A stretch of DNA of 64,000 bases, from the NCBI RefSeq assembly GCF_003148495.1, contig NZ_QGGH01000004.1, forward strand, positions 310,001 to 374,000, given 5' to 3'. The notes under the pieces are model-generated. The model saw only the letters and a program-made list of their open reading frames with translations, ran no database searches and was not told the origin of the DNA. This document shows, in pieces, positions 57,080 to 64,000 of this stretch (the stretch's first letter is position 1; every line of letters begins with the position of its first letter). Both the position numbers and the translations under genes were made by a program. The DNA comes from Mesorhizobium loti. GTDB lineage: Bacteria > Pseudomonadota > Alphaproteobacteria > Rhizobiales > Rhizobiaceae.

Positions 57080-58176
57080 CAGACGTCTCTCCGCTCGAAA
57101 TCGATGCGCGGATCGACCCAGGTGTAGAGCAGGTCGGACAGCAGCCCGACGAACAGCCCCAGAAGCGAGAAGATATAGAGATTGGCGAACACGACGGGAT
57201 AGTCGCGCTCGACCACCGACCGGAAGCCGAGCAGGCCGAGGCCATCGAGGGAAAAGATGTTCTCGATCAGCAGCGAGCCGGTGAAGAAGGCCGAGATGAA
57301 GGCGCCGGGAAATCCGGCGATGACGATCAGCATGGCATTGCGGAAGACGTGGCCATAGAGCACCTGCCGTTCCGACAGGCCCTTGGCCCGCGCCGTAACC
57401 ACATACTGCTTGCGAATTTCTTCGAGGAACGAGTTCTTGGTCAGCAGCGTCGTGGTGGCGAAGGCCGACAGCACCAGGGCGGTCAGCGGCAAGGTCATGT
57501 GCCAGAAATAGTCGACGATCTTGCCCCACCAGGACAATTGATCCCAATTGTCCGATGTCAGGCCGCGCAAGGGAAACCAGTCCCAGAAGGATCCGCCGGC
57601 AAACAGCACCATCAGCATGATGCCGAACAGGAAGCCAGGGATGGCATAGCCGACGATCACGACGCCGCTGGTCCAGACGTCGAATGGGGTGCCATCCTTG
57701 ACCGCCTTGCGGATGCCGAGCGGGATCGAGATCAGGTAGGACAGAAGCGTGATCCACAGCCCGATCGAGATCGACACCGGCATTTTTTCCAGGATCAGGT
57801 CGAGCACGGAAATGTCGCGGAAATAGCTGTCGCCGAAATCGAAGCGGGAATAGTTCCACAGCATCATGCCGAAGCGTTCGAGCGGCGGCTTGTCGAAGCC
57901 GAACTGCTTCTCCAGCTTCTTGATGAATTCCGGATCGAGCCCCTGCGCGCCGCGATATTTCGAGCTGACGTCGCCGGCGACGTCGAAATTGGCGCTGCCG
58001 CCCGCGTCGCCACCGCCGCCGCCGAGGCGGTCGCTGCCGCCCTGGTTGGTCAGCCTGGCGATGACCTGCTCGACCGGGCCGCCGGGGGCGAACTGGATGA
58101 CAGCGAAGGATATCGCCATGATGCCGAACAGGGTCGGGATCATCAAAAGGATGCGGCGCAGGATATAGGCGCCCAT
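57079..58176 (-). CDS. ABC transporter permease (YejB-like)
   Basis: A 365-residue permease. MGAYILRRILLMIPTLFGIMAISFAVIQFAPGG is the first helix and GDP/PGG loop, followed by a long insert rich in Gly (RLGGGGGDAGGSANFD) that is unusual for the family, and FDFGDSYFRDISV, EEIRKQYVVTARAKGLSERQVLYGHVFRNAM as EAA motif. It follows the tandem binding-protein genes by 30 bases. Confidence 0.92.
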   Translation of the reverse strand: MGAYILRRILLMIPTLFGIMAISFAVIQFAPGGPVEQVIARLTNQGGSDRLGGGGGDAGGSANFDVAGDVSSKYRGAQGLDPEFIKKLEKQFGFDKPPLERFGMMLWNYSRFDFGDSYFRDISVLDLILEKMPVSISIGLWITLLSYLISIPLGIRKAVKDGTPFDVWTSGVVIVGYAIPGFLFGIMLMVLFAGGSFWDWFPLRGLTSDNWDQLSWWGKIVDYFWHMTLPLTALVLSAFATTTLLTKNSFLEEIRKQYVVTARAKGLSERQVLYGHVFRNAMLIVIAGFPGAFISAFFTGSLLIENIFSLDGLGLLGFRSVVERDYPVVFANLYIFSLLGLFVGLLSDLLYTWVDPRIDFERRDV

Positions 58177-58206
58177 CAGGCTTTCTGCCTTCGTTGGACC
58201 GATATC

Positions 58207-60075
58207 TCAGCCTTTGCCAATTTTTGCCGCCTTGCCCTTATCGAACCACCACAGCGTCTCGACCGGAAAGCCGAAATCGGGCTTCTGCTCGACAAAGCCG
58301 AACATGTCCCAATAGGCGACGCGGTGATTCGCCAGATAGTATGTTGGAATCCAGTCCAGCCGCGCGCGCAAGACCCGGTCGAGCGCTCTAAGCGCCGTGA
58401 CGAGTTCAATTCGGCTTTTCGCCTTGCCGGCTGCCACGATCAGCGCGTCGATGGCTTTGCTTTCGGTGCCCGGATAGTTGCGCTGCCCCGGCGTTTTCGC
58501 CATCCGGGAATCATAGAGCATCTCCAGGCCGTCGTCGGTCGGCGTCGCCCCGATCGACCAATGCAGCAAGGCAAGATCGAAGTCGTAATCGCTCTGCCGC
58601 TGTTCATACTGTGCCGAATCGATTTGCCGGATCGATGCGTCGATCCCGATCGCCTTCATATTCTCGGACCATGGGGTGTAGATGCGAACGATGCCGTCAT
58701 CCTCCGCCAGCATTTCGACCCGCAGCTGCTCACCCTTGTCGTTGACGACGAAACTGCCCGCGCGCTTCCAGCCGGCTTGCGCAAGCAATCTTGAAGCCTC
58801 GCCCAGCAGCTTGCGGTCATGGCCCGAACCGTCAGAGAGGGGCTGCGTTACCGCTTCTCCAAAGACCTCTGGCGGCAACTCGGTCCGGAACGGCTCCAGC
58901 AGGGCTAATTCGCCAGGCGAGGGCAGGCCTTCGGCCTTGTAGTCCGACCGTTCGAAGTTCGATTGAGAGCGCTCGTAAGAGCCGTAAAACAGGGCCCGCT
59001 TCATCCATTCGAAATCGAAGCATCTGGCTATCGCCTGCCGCACCCGCTCATCGCGGAACTGCGGACGACGCTGATTCAGCGCGACACCTTGCATGTCTGG
59101 CGTCTTCTCGCCGGGAAATTCCCGTTTGACGACCTTGCCATCCTTCAGCGCCGGAAAGTCGTATCCGGTCGCCCACACCCGTGAGGTGAATTCCTCGCGA
59201 AAATGCGTGTCGCCTTTCTTGAAGGCCTCGAAGGCGGCCTGCCGATCAAGATAGAAGTCGATGCGGATACGGTCGAAATTATAGAGGCCACGGTTCACCG
59301 GGAGATCGCGGCCCCAATAGTCGGGCACACGGTCATATTCGACAGTCTGTCCGGCCGCCACGCGTCCAATCTTGTAGGGTCCCGAACCAAGCGGCGGTGT
59401 CATCGTCGAGGAATCGAAATCATTGGCCGTATAAAAGGCCTTGGAGACGATCGGCATCCCCACGATCGCAAGGATGTTTTGCGCCGACTGTTTGCCGTTG
59501 AGGGTGAGATCGAAGGTGGCGGAATCGACCGCAACCGCGTCGGCCATGTACCGCAACGCCTGGGAAAGGTTCGGATGCCCCTTGTCCTTATAAAGCTTCA
59601 GCGAGAAGGCAACGTCTTGCGCGGTCAGCGGCGAGCCGTGGTGGAAACGCGCTTGCGGTCGCAGCGCGAAGCGGAAGCCGTTGCGGTCCGGCGACAGGGT
59701 AACGGTTTCGGCAAGCAGGCCATAGACCGCATCCGGCTCATCGAGCGCGCTTGTCATCAGCGAATCGAAACAGAGTTCGGTGCGCGGCGGCGCCTCCCCC
59801 TTCAGCACCAGTGAGTTCAATGTGTTGAAGGTCAGGAAGCTCTGATTGAGGGTCGAGTTCGGCGGCGCGAAATTCATCTGACCGCCTTTGGGGGCGTCCG
59901 GATTGACGTAGTCGAAATGCGTGAAGTCCGGTTTGTATTTGAGGTCGCCGAAGGCGGACAGGCCGTGCAGTTTGGTGCCGGTCGCAGTGTCGGCGAAGGC
60001 CCGGCCTGGCAGCAAGGCGGCGGCAGCAGCGGCACTGCCCAAGGCCAGGAAGTCGCGGCGGGGCAGGGCCGCCAT
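58207..60075 (-). CDS. Solute-binding protein, Tat-exported (YejA-like, second of tandem pair)
   Basis: A 622-residue family 5 binding protein. The N-terminus MAALPRRDFLALGSAAAAAALL has the RRDFLxLG twin-arginine motif, so export is probably folded through Tat. The mature part has YKPDFTHFDYVNPDAPKGGQMNF, HDGSPLTAQDVAFSLKL-like and GSGPYKIGRVAAGQTVEYDRVPDYWGRDLPVNRG, the YejA pattern. ATG 60075 shares a base with the stop of the first binding protein gene (TGATG). Confidence 0.92.
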   Translation of the reverse strand: MAALPRRDFLALGSAAAAAALLPGRAFADTATGTKLHGLSAFGDLKYKPDFTHFDYVNPDAPKGGQMNFAPPNSTLNQSFLTFNTLNSLVLKGEAPPRTELCFDSLMTSALDEPDAVYGLLAETVTLSPDRNGFRFALRPQARFHHGSPLTAQDVAFSLKLYKDKGHPNLSQALRYMADAVAVDSATFDLTLNGKQSAQNILAIVGMPIVSKAFYTANDFDSSTMTPPLGSGPYKIGRVAAGQTVEYDRVPDYWGRDLPVNRGLYNFDRIRIDFYLDRQAAFEAFKKGDTHFREEFTSRVWATGYDFPALKDGKVVKREFPGEKTPDMQGVALNQRRPQFRDERVRQAIARCFDFEWMKRALFYGSYERSQSNFERSDYKAEGLPSPGELALLEPFRTELPPEVFGEAVTQPLSDGSGHDRKLLGEASRLLAQAGWKRAGSFVVNDKGEQLRVEMLAEDDGIVRIYTPWSENMKAIGIDASIRQIDSAQYEQRQSDYDFDLALLHWSIGATPTDDGLEMLYDSRMAKTPGQRNYPGTESKAIDALIVAAGKAKSRIELVTALRALDRVLRARLDWIPTYYLANHRVAYWDMFGFVEQKPDFGFPVETLWWFDKGKAAKIGKG

Positions 60076-61955
60076 CAATTGCTGCCCTTGTATTTGGCCG
60101 CCAGCGCCTTTTCTCTGTCCGGGTCGATCCACCAGGAGTCCAAATCGACGCCGAGATAGGTTGGTTGTTTTTCAGGCATGCCGAACTTGTTCCAGTACGC
60201 GGCCCGAACTTTCCCCAAGTGCCATTGCGGCACCATGTAGAAATTCCAAAGCAATACCCTATCGAGGGCATGGGTCGCAGCCGCCAGGTCGTCGCGGTCG
60301 GTCGCAAAGATGACGCGGTCGATCAGCGCGTCGACGACAGGGTTCTTGATGCCGGCCAGATTGCGTGACCCGGCCCTGTCCGCAGCCGTGGAACTGAAAA
60401 AGTCGCGCTGTTCGTTGCCGGGTGAGTTGGATTGCTGAAAACCTGCGAGCGCCAGCATGTCGAAGTCGAAAGCGCGGGTACGGTTCGTATATTGGCTGTC
60501 ATCGACAATGCGAAGCGTTGCATCGATGCCCAGGCGCCGCAAATTGTCGATGAAAGGCGAGGCGACCCGCTCGTCAACGGGATCATTGCCGAGGAACTCG
60601 ATCTTGAACACTTCGCCGGTCTTCGCATTCACCAGCTTTCCGGCCTGATTGATCCAGCCGGCTTGCTTGAAAAGCTCGTAGGCCTTGCGCAAATTCTCGC
60701 GACCCGATTGTGGCGTGTCGTAGACCGGCAGCTTGAATTCCTGCGTGAACAGTTCAGGCGGCAACTTGTCTCGAAACGGCTGGAGTATCTCCAACTCCTT
60801 GCCCTGTGGCAGGCCGGTCGAGGCCAGATCGCCGCCTTCGAAATAGCTGTCCGTGCGCGTATAGGCGCCGAAGAAAATGGTTCGGTTCATGCTCTCGAAA
60901 TCATACGCGTAGGTGAGTGCCTGGCGTACGCGCACATCCTGGAACAGCGGGCGGCGCGTATTTATCAAATAGGCCTGCATGGGTTCCGGTGAGGTCGTGG
61001 GGAATTCCTTTTTGATGACATCTCCGGATTTGATCGCTGGAAAGGTATACTCGACCGCCCAACGCTGGGCGCGTGCCTCGGCGCGGAAGTCCTCGAAGCC
61101 CCCTTTGGTGAAGGCCTGCCAACCGGCGTTGTCGTCAAGGAAATAGCTGAAACGCTGCTTGTCGAAATTCTCGCGGCCGATCTTCACCGGCAGTTTGGCG
61201 CCCCAATAGTCCGGCACACGCTGCCAGATGATTTCGGAACCCGGCTTGAAACTAGCGATCTTGTAGGCTGCTGACCCCAGCGGCGGCTCCAGAGTCGTCT
61301 TGGTGATATCGCGCTTCTTGCCGCTGGCGTCGTTGCCCTCCCACCAATGCTTCGGCAGAATGACGAGATCGCCGAGAATCTTCGGCAGTTCCCTGTTGCC
61401 TTTCTGATTAAAGTGGAACTCGACCTCGCGATCGGAGACCGCGACCGCGTCGGTGACGTTCTCAAAATAGCGGTTGTACAACGGGCTGTTGGCCTTCAGC
61501 ACCTGGAACGACCAGATCACGTCGTCGACAGTGATCGGCTGGCCGTCATGCCATTTCGCACGCGGGTCGAGCCGATAGGTGGCAGAGGAATAGTCGGCAG
61601 GATATTTGTAGGCATCGGCGATCAGCGGATGGCTGGTGCTGCCTTCGTCGGTCGCCTGCTCCATCAGCGTGTCGTAGAGCAGGCCGCCGCCGAATCCGAC
61701 CAGGCCAGCCGCCGGTGATCCCTGAACGATATAAGGATTGAAGTTGTCGAACGTGCCGATCACCACCCGGTTCAGCGTGCCGCCCTTGGGCGCGTTCGGA
61801 TTGACGTAGTCGTAGTGCTGAAAATTGTCGCCGTATTTGGATTCGCCGATCAGCGATGAGGTGGTGCGCCATTCGTCGGCTCGGGTCGCTTGCAACCCCG
61901 CCGCCAGAAGGGCTGCCGCCAGCAACGACTTGAGAAGCGTTCGGCCAACCGTCAT
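60075..61955 (-). CDS. Solute-binding protein, Sec-exported (YejA-like, first of tandem pair)
   Basis: A 626-residue YejA-type binding protein with a Sec signal (TLLKSLLAAALLAAGLQATRA-DE). Characteristic segments: YGDNFQHYDYVNPNAPKGGTLNRV, KWHDGQPITVDDVIWSFQVL, GSAAYKIASFKPGSEIIWQRVPDYWGAKLPVKIGRENFD and ILQPFRDKLPPELF. It is paralogous to the following gene (same order of landmarks) but has a different export route. First gene of the operon; the start is ATG 61955. Confidence 0.93.
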   Translation of the reverse strand: MTVGRTLLKSLLAAALLAAGLQATRADEWRTTSSLIGESKYGDNFQHYDYVNPNAPKGGTLNRVVIGTFDNFNPYIVQGSPAAGLVGFGGGLLYDTLMEQATDEGSTSHPLIADAYKYPADYSSATYRLDPRAKWHDGQPITVDDVIWSFQVLKANSPLYNRYFENVTDAVAVSDREVEFHFNQKGNRELPKILGDLVILPKHWWEGNDASGKKRDITKTTLEPPLGSAAYKIASFKPGSEIIWQRVPDYWGAKLPVKIGRENFDKQRFSYFLDDNAGWQAFTKGGFEDFRAEARAQRWAVEYTFPAIKSGDVIKKEFPTTSPEPMQAYLINTRRPLFQDVRVRQALTYAYDFESMNRTIFFGAYTRTDSYFEGGDLASTGLPQGKELEILQPFRDKLPPELFTQEFKLPVYDTPQSGRENLRKAYELFKQAGWINQAGKLVNAKTGEVFKIEFLGNDPVDERVASPFIDNLRRLGIDATLRIVDDSQYTNRTRAFDFDMLALAGFQQSNSPGNEQRDFFSSTAADRAGSRNLAGIKNPVVDALIDRVIFATDRDDLAAATHALDRVLLWNFYMVPQWHLGKVRAAYWNKFGMPEKQPTYLGVDLDSWWIDPDREKALAAKYKGSN

Positions 61956-62060
61956 GCACTATCCTCTTCGCAATGCCCGTTGATAGGCAATCTAGATGAT
62001 TTGGCGCTCGTGAAAACCGCCATGCGCGGCTTTGTCGCCGCATATGTGGTTTTCCTAACA

Positions 62061-62087
62061 AAAAAGCCGGGCTGAACCCGGCTTTTT
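62061..62087 (-). terminator. Intrinsic terminator after the cytochrome c gene
   Basis: Perfect 11-base stem AAAAAGCCGGG / CCCGGCTTTTT with loop CTGAA, 26 bases beyond the cytochrome gene stop. The minus strand ends in a run of Ts, and the A-run on the other side makes it bidirectional in form. It separates cytochrome transcription from the Yej-type operon. Confidence 0.9.
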
Positions 62088-62112
62088 CAAGATCGTTGAG
62101 CTGACAGTTTGT

Positions 62113-62787
62113 TTATTTGGCCGGGGCAGCTGGAGCGGCAGGTGTCGCCGGCTTGGCTGGAGCGGCACCTTCAGCCGGCTTTGCCGGAGCAGCTGCATCG
62201 GCAGGCTTGGCGGGCGCGGTTGCATCGGCGGCAGCGCCTGGCGCCGGCAGCGGCTTGGGATTGTCCGACAGCGTGCGCAGATAGGCGATGACGTTGGCGC
62301 GGTCCTCGTCCTTGGGCAGGCCGGCGAAGCCCATGGCGGTGCCCTTCACGAATTTCTTCGGCGAGGTGATGAAGTGGTTGATGTTGTCGTAGGTCCACTT
62401 CTCGGTGCCGCCCTTGGAAAATTCCTTCATGCCGGCCGAATAGGCAAAGCCTTCATGCTCGGCCACGGGGCGGTCGACGAGATCCCACAGATCGGGGCCG
62501 ACCTTGTTGGGGCCGCCCTTTTCGCCGGAATGGCAGGCCTGGCACTTCTTGAAGACGGCAGCGCCCTGCTCGACATTGGCGGTCGCCAGCAGATCGGCGA
62601 TCGGCTTGGCTGCGGCAGCAGGCGCGGCCGGGCCGCCTTCGGCGGGCTCGGTGGCCTCGATGGCGAAACCGGGCTTTTCCGGAGCCGGCGAGGCAAACAG
62701 CGCATCGGACACAATGCCGACCGAGAAGACCACGAAAACGGTTCCGAGCAATCCGGCGAGCAGTTTGTTGACTTCGTTGGAATCCAT
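62113..62787 (-). CDS. Membrane-anchored cytochrome c (CycM-like)
   Basis: A 224-residue protein with an N-terminal uncleaved anchor (LLAGLLGTVFVVFSVGIVSDALF), a haem site C82-QA-C85-H86 and an axial Met (GTAMGFAGLPK), followed by a C-terminal tail of repeated A/P/K (APAKPADAAAPAKPAEGAAP and so on, about 45 residues). The core is a small class I cytochrome c, typical of the rhizobial CycM that links the bc1 complex to the cytochrome c oxidase. It is divergent from kdsB. Confidence 0.92.
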   Translation of the reverse strand: MDSNEVNKLLAGLLGTVFVVFSVGIVSDALFASPAPEKPGFAIEATEPAEGGPAAPAAAAKPIADLLATANVEQGAAVFKKCQACHSGEKGGPNKVGPDLWDLVDRPVAEHEGFAYSAGMKEFSKGGTEKWTYDNINHFITSPKKFVKGTAMGFAGLPKDEDRANVIAYLRTLSDNPKPLPAPGAAADATAPAKPADAAAPAKPAEGAAPAKPATPAAPAAPAK

Positions 62788-62979
62788 ACGCCCCTTGCTC
62801 CCTTTTCCGGCGGACCGAACCGTCCACTCCGTCCGTCGGTATCGTGACCCACCCTGCCAGGGCGGTCAAATCGGGCGGAAACTAGGTCTTTTGCTGCGGC
62901 GTTGCAACACCTATAAGGGCGCTTCCAGTGAGACCTTTTGCCACTTTCCTTGTCCTCTTTGAGACGCCTTGCACCTGAG

Positions 62980-63708
62980 ATGTCCACGCTGATCCTGATC
63001 CCGGCCCGCATGGCCTCGACCCGCCTGCCGGGCAAGCCGCTGGCTGACATAGCCGGCGCCCCGATGATCGTCCATGTCGCCCGCCGCGCCGCCGAGGCCG
63101 ACCTTGGCCGGGTGGTGGTGGCGACCGACACGCAAAGCGTGGCCGAAGCGGTGCGCGCGCACGGTTTCGAGGCCGTGATGACGCGCATGGACCACGAATC
63201 CGGCTCCGACCGCATCCACGAAGCGCTGGTCGCGCTCGATCCTGACCGCAAGGTCGAAACGGTCGTCAATGTCCAGGGCGACCTGCCGACCATCGATCCC
63301 GGGATCATCGTTGCATCGCTGAGGCCACTCCAGGATAGAGCGGTGGACATCGCCACGCTCGGTGTCGAGATCGTCCGCGATGAGGAAAAGACCAATCCCA
63401 ACGTCGTCAAGATCGTCGGTTCGCCGCTTTCGGGCACCAGGCTGAGGGCGCTCTATTTCACCCGTGCCACAGCACCTTGGGGCGAGGGGCCGCTTTATCA
63501 TCATGTCGGACTCTATGCCTATCGTCGCGCCGCGCTTGAACGTTTTGTCGCGCTGAAGCCGTCGCCGCTCGAACGCCGCGAGCGACTGGAGCAGTTGCGG
63601 GCACTGGAGGCCGGCATGCGCATCGATGCGGAGATCGTGCGTTCGATGCCGCTGGGCGTCGACACGCCGGACGACCTCGAACGCGCCAGAACCATCCTTG
63701 CAAACTGA
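62980..63708 (+). CDS. kdsB: 3-deoxy-manno-octulosonate cytidylyltransferase
   Basis: A 242-residue enzyme that makes CMP-Kdo for lipopolysaccharide. Motifs: LILIPARMASTRLPGKPLADI (nucleotide loop, near the N-terminus), ATDTQSVAEAV, MTRMDHESGSDRIHEAL, VVNVQGDLPTIDP and HHVGLYAYRRAALERF. ATG 62980 is preferred over the TTG 62938, which adds 14 non-conserved residues. No strong Shine-Dalgarno sequence is visible. The next gene, pheA, starts 43 bases downstream, a pairing common in the Rhizobiales. Confidence 0.95.
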   Translation: MSTLILIPARMASTRLPGKPLADIAGAPMIVHVARRAAEADLGRVVVATDTQSVAEAVRAHGFEAVMTRMDHESGSDRIHEALVALDPDRKVETVVNVQGDLPTIDPGIIVASLRPLQDRAVDIATLGVEIVRDEEKTNPNVVKIVGSPLSGTRLRALYFTRATAPWGEGPLYHHVGLYAYRRAALERFVALKPSPLERRERLEQLRALEAGMRIDAEIVRSMPLGVDTPDDLERARTILAN

Positions 63709-63751
63709 AAAATCCCTTCGAAGCTGAGACCCCCTGAATCGAGAATTGGCC

Positions 63752-64000
63752 ATGCCTGAAAAGACCAACAGAATATCCTTCCAGGGCGAGCCGGGCGCCA
63801 ATTCCGACACCGCCTCCCGCAACGTCTATCCATCGATGGAGCCGTTGCCGTGTCCGACCTTCGAGGATGCGTTCAACGCGGTAGAGACCGGCAAGGCCGA
63901 CCTCGCCATGATTCCGATCGAAAACACCATTGCCGGGCGCGTCGCTGATATCCATCATCTCTTGCCGGAATCGAAGCTGCACATCATCGGCGAATATTTC
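63752..64000 (+). CDS. pheA: Prephenate dehydratase, 5' part (3' end outside window)
   Basis: First 83 codons of a monofunctional prephenate dehydratase, which makes phenylpyruvate for phenylalanine biosynthesis. RISFQGEPGANSDTASRNVYP is the family start, followed by CPTFEDAFNAVETGKADLAMIPIENTIAGRVADIHHLLPES, with the conserved PIENTIAGRV motif of substrate binding. The ACT domain that senses phenylalanine lies beyond the window. Start ATG 63752, 43 bases after kdsB. Confidence 0.94.
   Translation, partial: MPEKTNRISFQGEPGANSDTASRNVYPSMEPLPCPTFEDAFNAVETGKADLAMIPIENTIAGRVADIHHLLPESKLHIIGEYF

Overview
The window is a GC-rich alphaproteobacterial chromosome segment, most likely from Mesorhizobium or a close relative in the Rhizobiales. 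The reasons are the cytochrome c / kdsB / pheA order at the right end, the intergenic repeat families at 31.4 and 37.8 kb (which I recall from mesorhizobial genomes), the large number of peptide-type ABC transporters, and the fused, split and exported enzyme types. No transposase, phage gene, CRISPR array, rRNA gene or replication origin was found.

Layout. 0-2 kb: the end of pgi and a HAD phosphatase. 2-6 kb: small accessory units, each with its own regulator (SDR with a divergent TetR gene; an AT-richer cupin gene; an F420-type NADPH reductase with MarR), two with clear palindromic operators. 6-9 kb: a small methyltransferase and an acyl-CoA ligase carrying a histone-H1-like Lys/Ala/Pro tail. 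9.3-14.6 kb: a complete dpp-type oligopeptide ABC operon. 14.6-18.8 kb: an operon with a PLP aminotransferase, an amino-acid binding protein and permease (no ATPase) and a cysteine-desulfurase-like protein.

18.8-41.6 kb is the most interesting part. It looks like one catabolic regulon for an indolic or anthranilate-type aromatic compound. It holds a probable isatin hydrolase, two CrtI-like flavoproteins, an indolepyruvate-type 2-oxoacid:ferredoxin oxidoreductase (two subunits), a 2-aminobenzoyl-CoA (or salicylyl-CoA) monooxygenase fused to an old-yellow-enzyme reductase, and a beta-oxidation set (SDR, enoyl-CoA hydratase, acyl-CoA dehydrogenase). It also holds RidA, an HpcH-type aldolase, a flavin monooxygenase, an exported VOC protein, a peptide-type ABC transporter and two MarR regulators. 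Four intergenic regions in this stretch share a palindrome close to TTTCA-WGCT-TGAAA, which would tie the separate operons together. My working model is isatin -> isatinate -> 2-aminobenzoyl-CoA -> dearomatised CoA ester -> beta-oxidation. In it the oxidoreductase makes the CoA ester directly, which would explain why no benzoate/anthranilate-CoA ligase is present. This is inference and untested.

41.6-47.3 kb: a Tat-exported DUF1501 protein with a DUF1800 partner, a small secreted GCG_CRPN-like protein, an EF-hand / ECF sigma / anti-sigma / periplasmic metal-sensor operon and a small YodC-like protein. 47.4-47.8 kb: tRNA-Cys and tRNA-Thr. 48-54 kb: a membrane protein of unknown function, an ATP-dependent DNA ligase with its MBL-fold exonuclease, a TPR-methyltransferase, a small lipoprotein and a GhrA-like reductase. 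54-62 kb: a Yej-type ABC operon with two tandem binding proteins. 62-64 kb: membrane cytochrome c, kdsB and the start of pheA. Start codons were chosen by hand from Shine-Dalgarno position, operon overlap and signal-peptide or domain boundaries.
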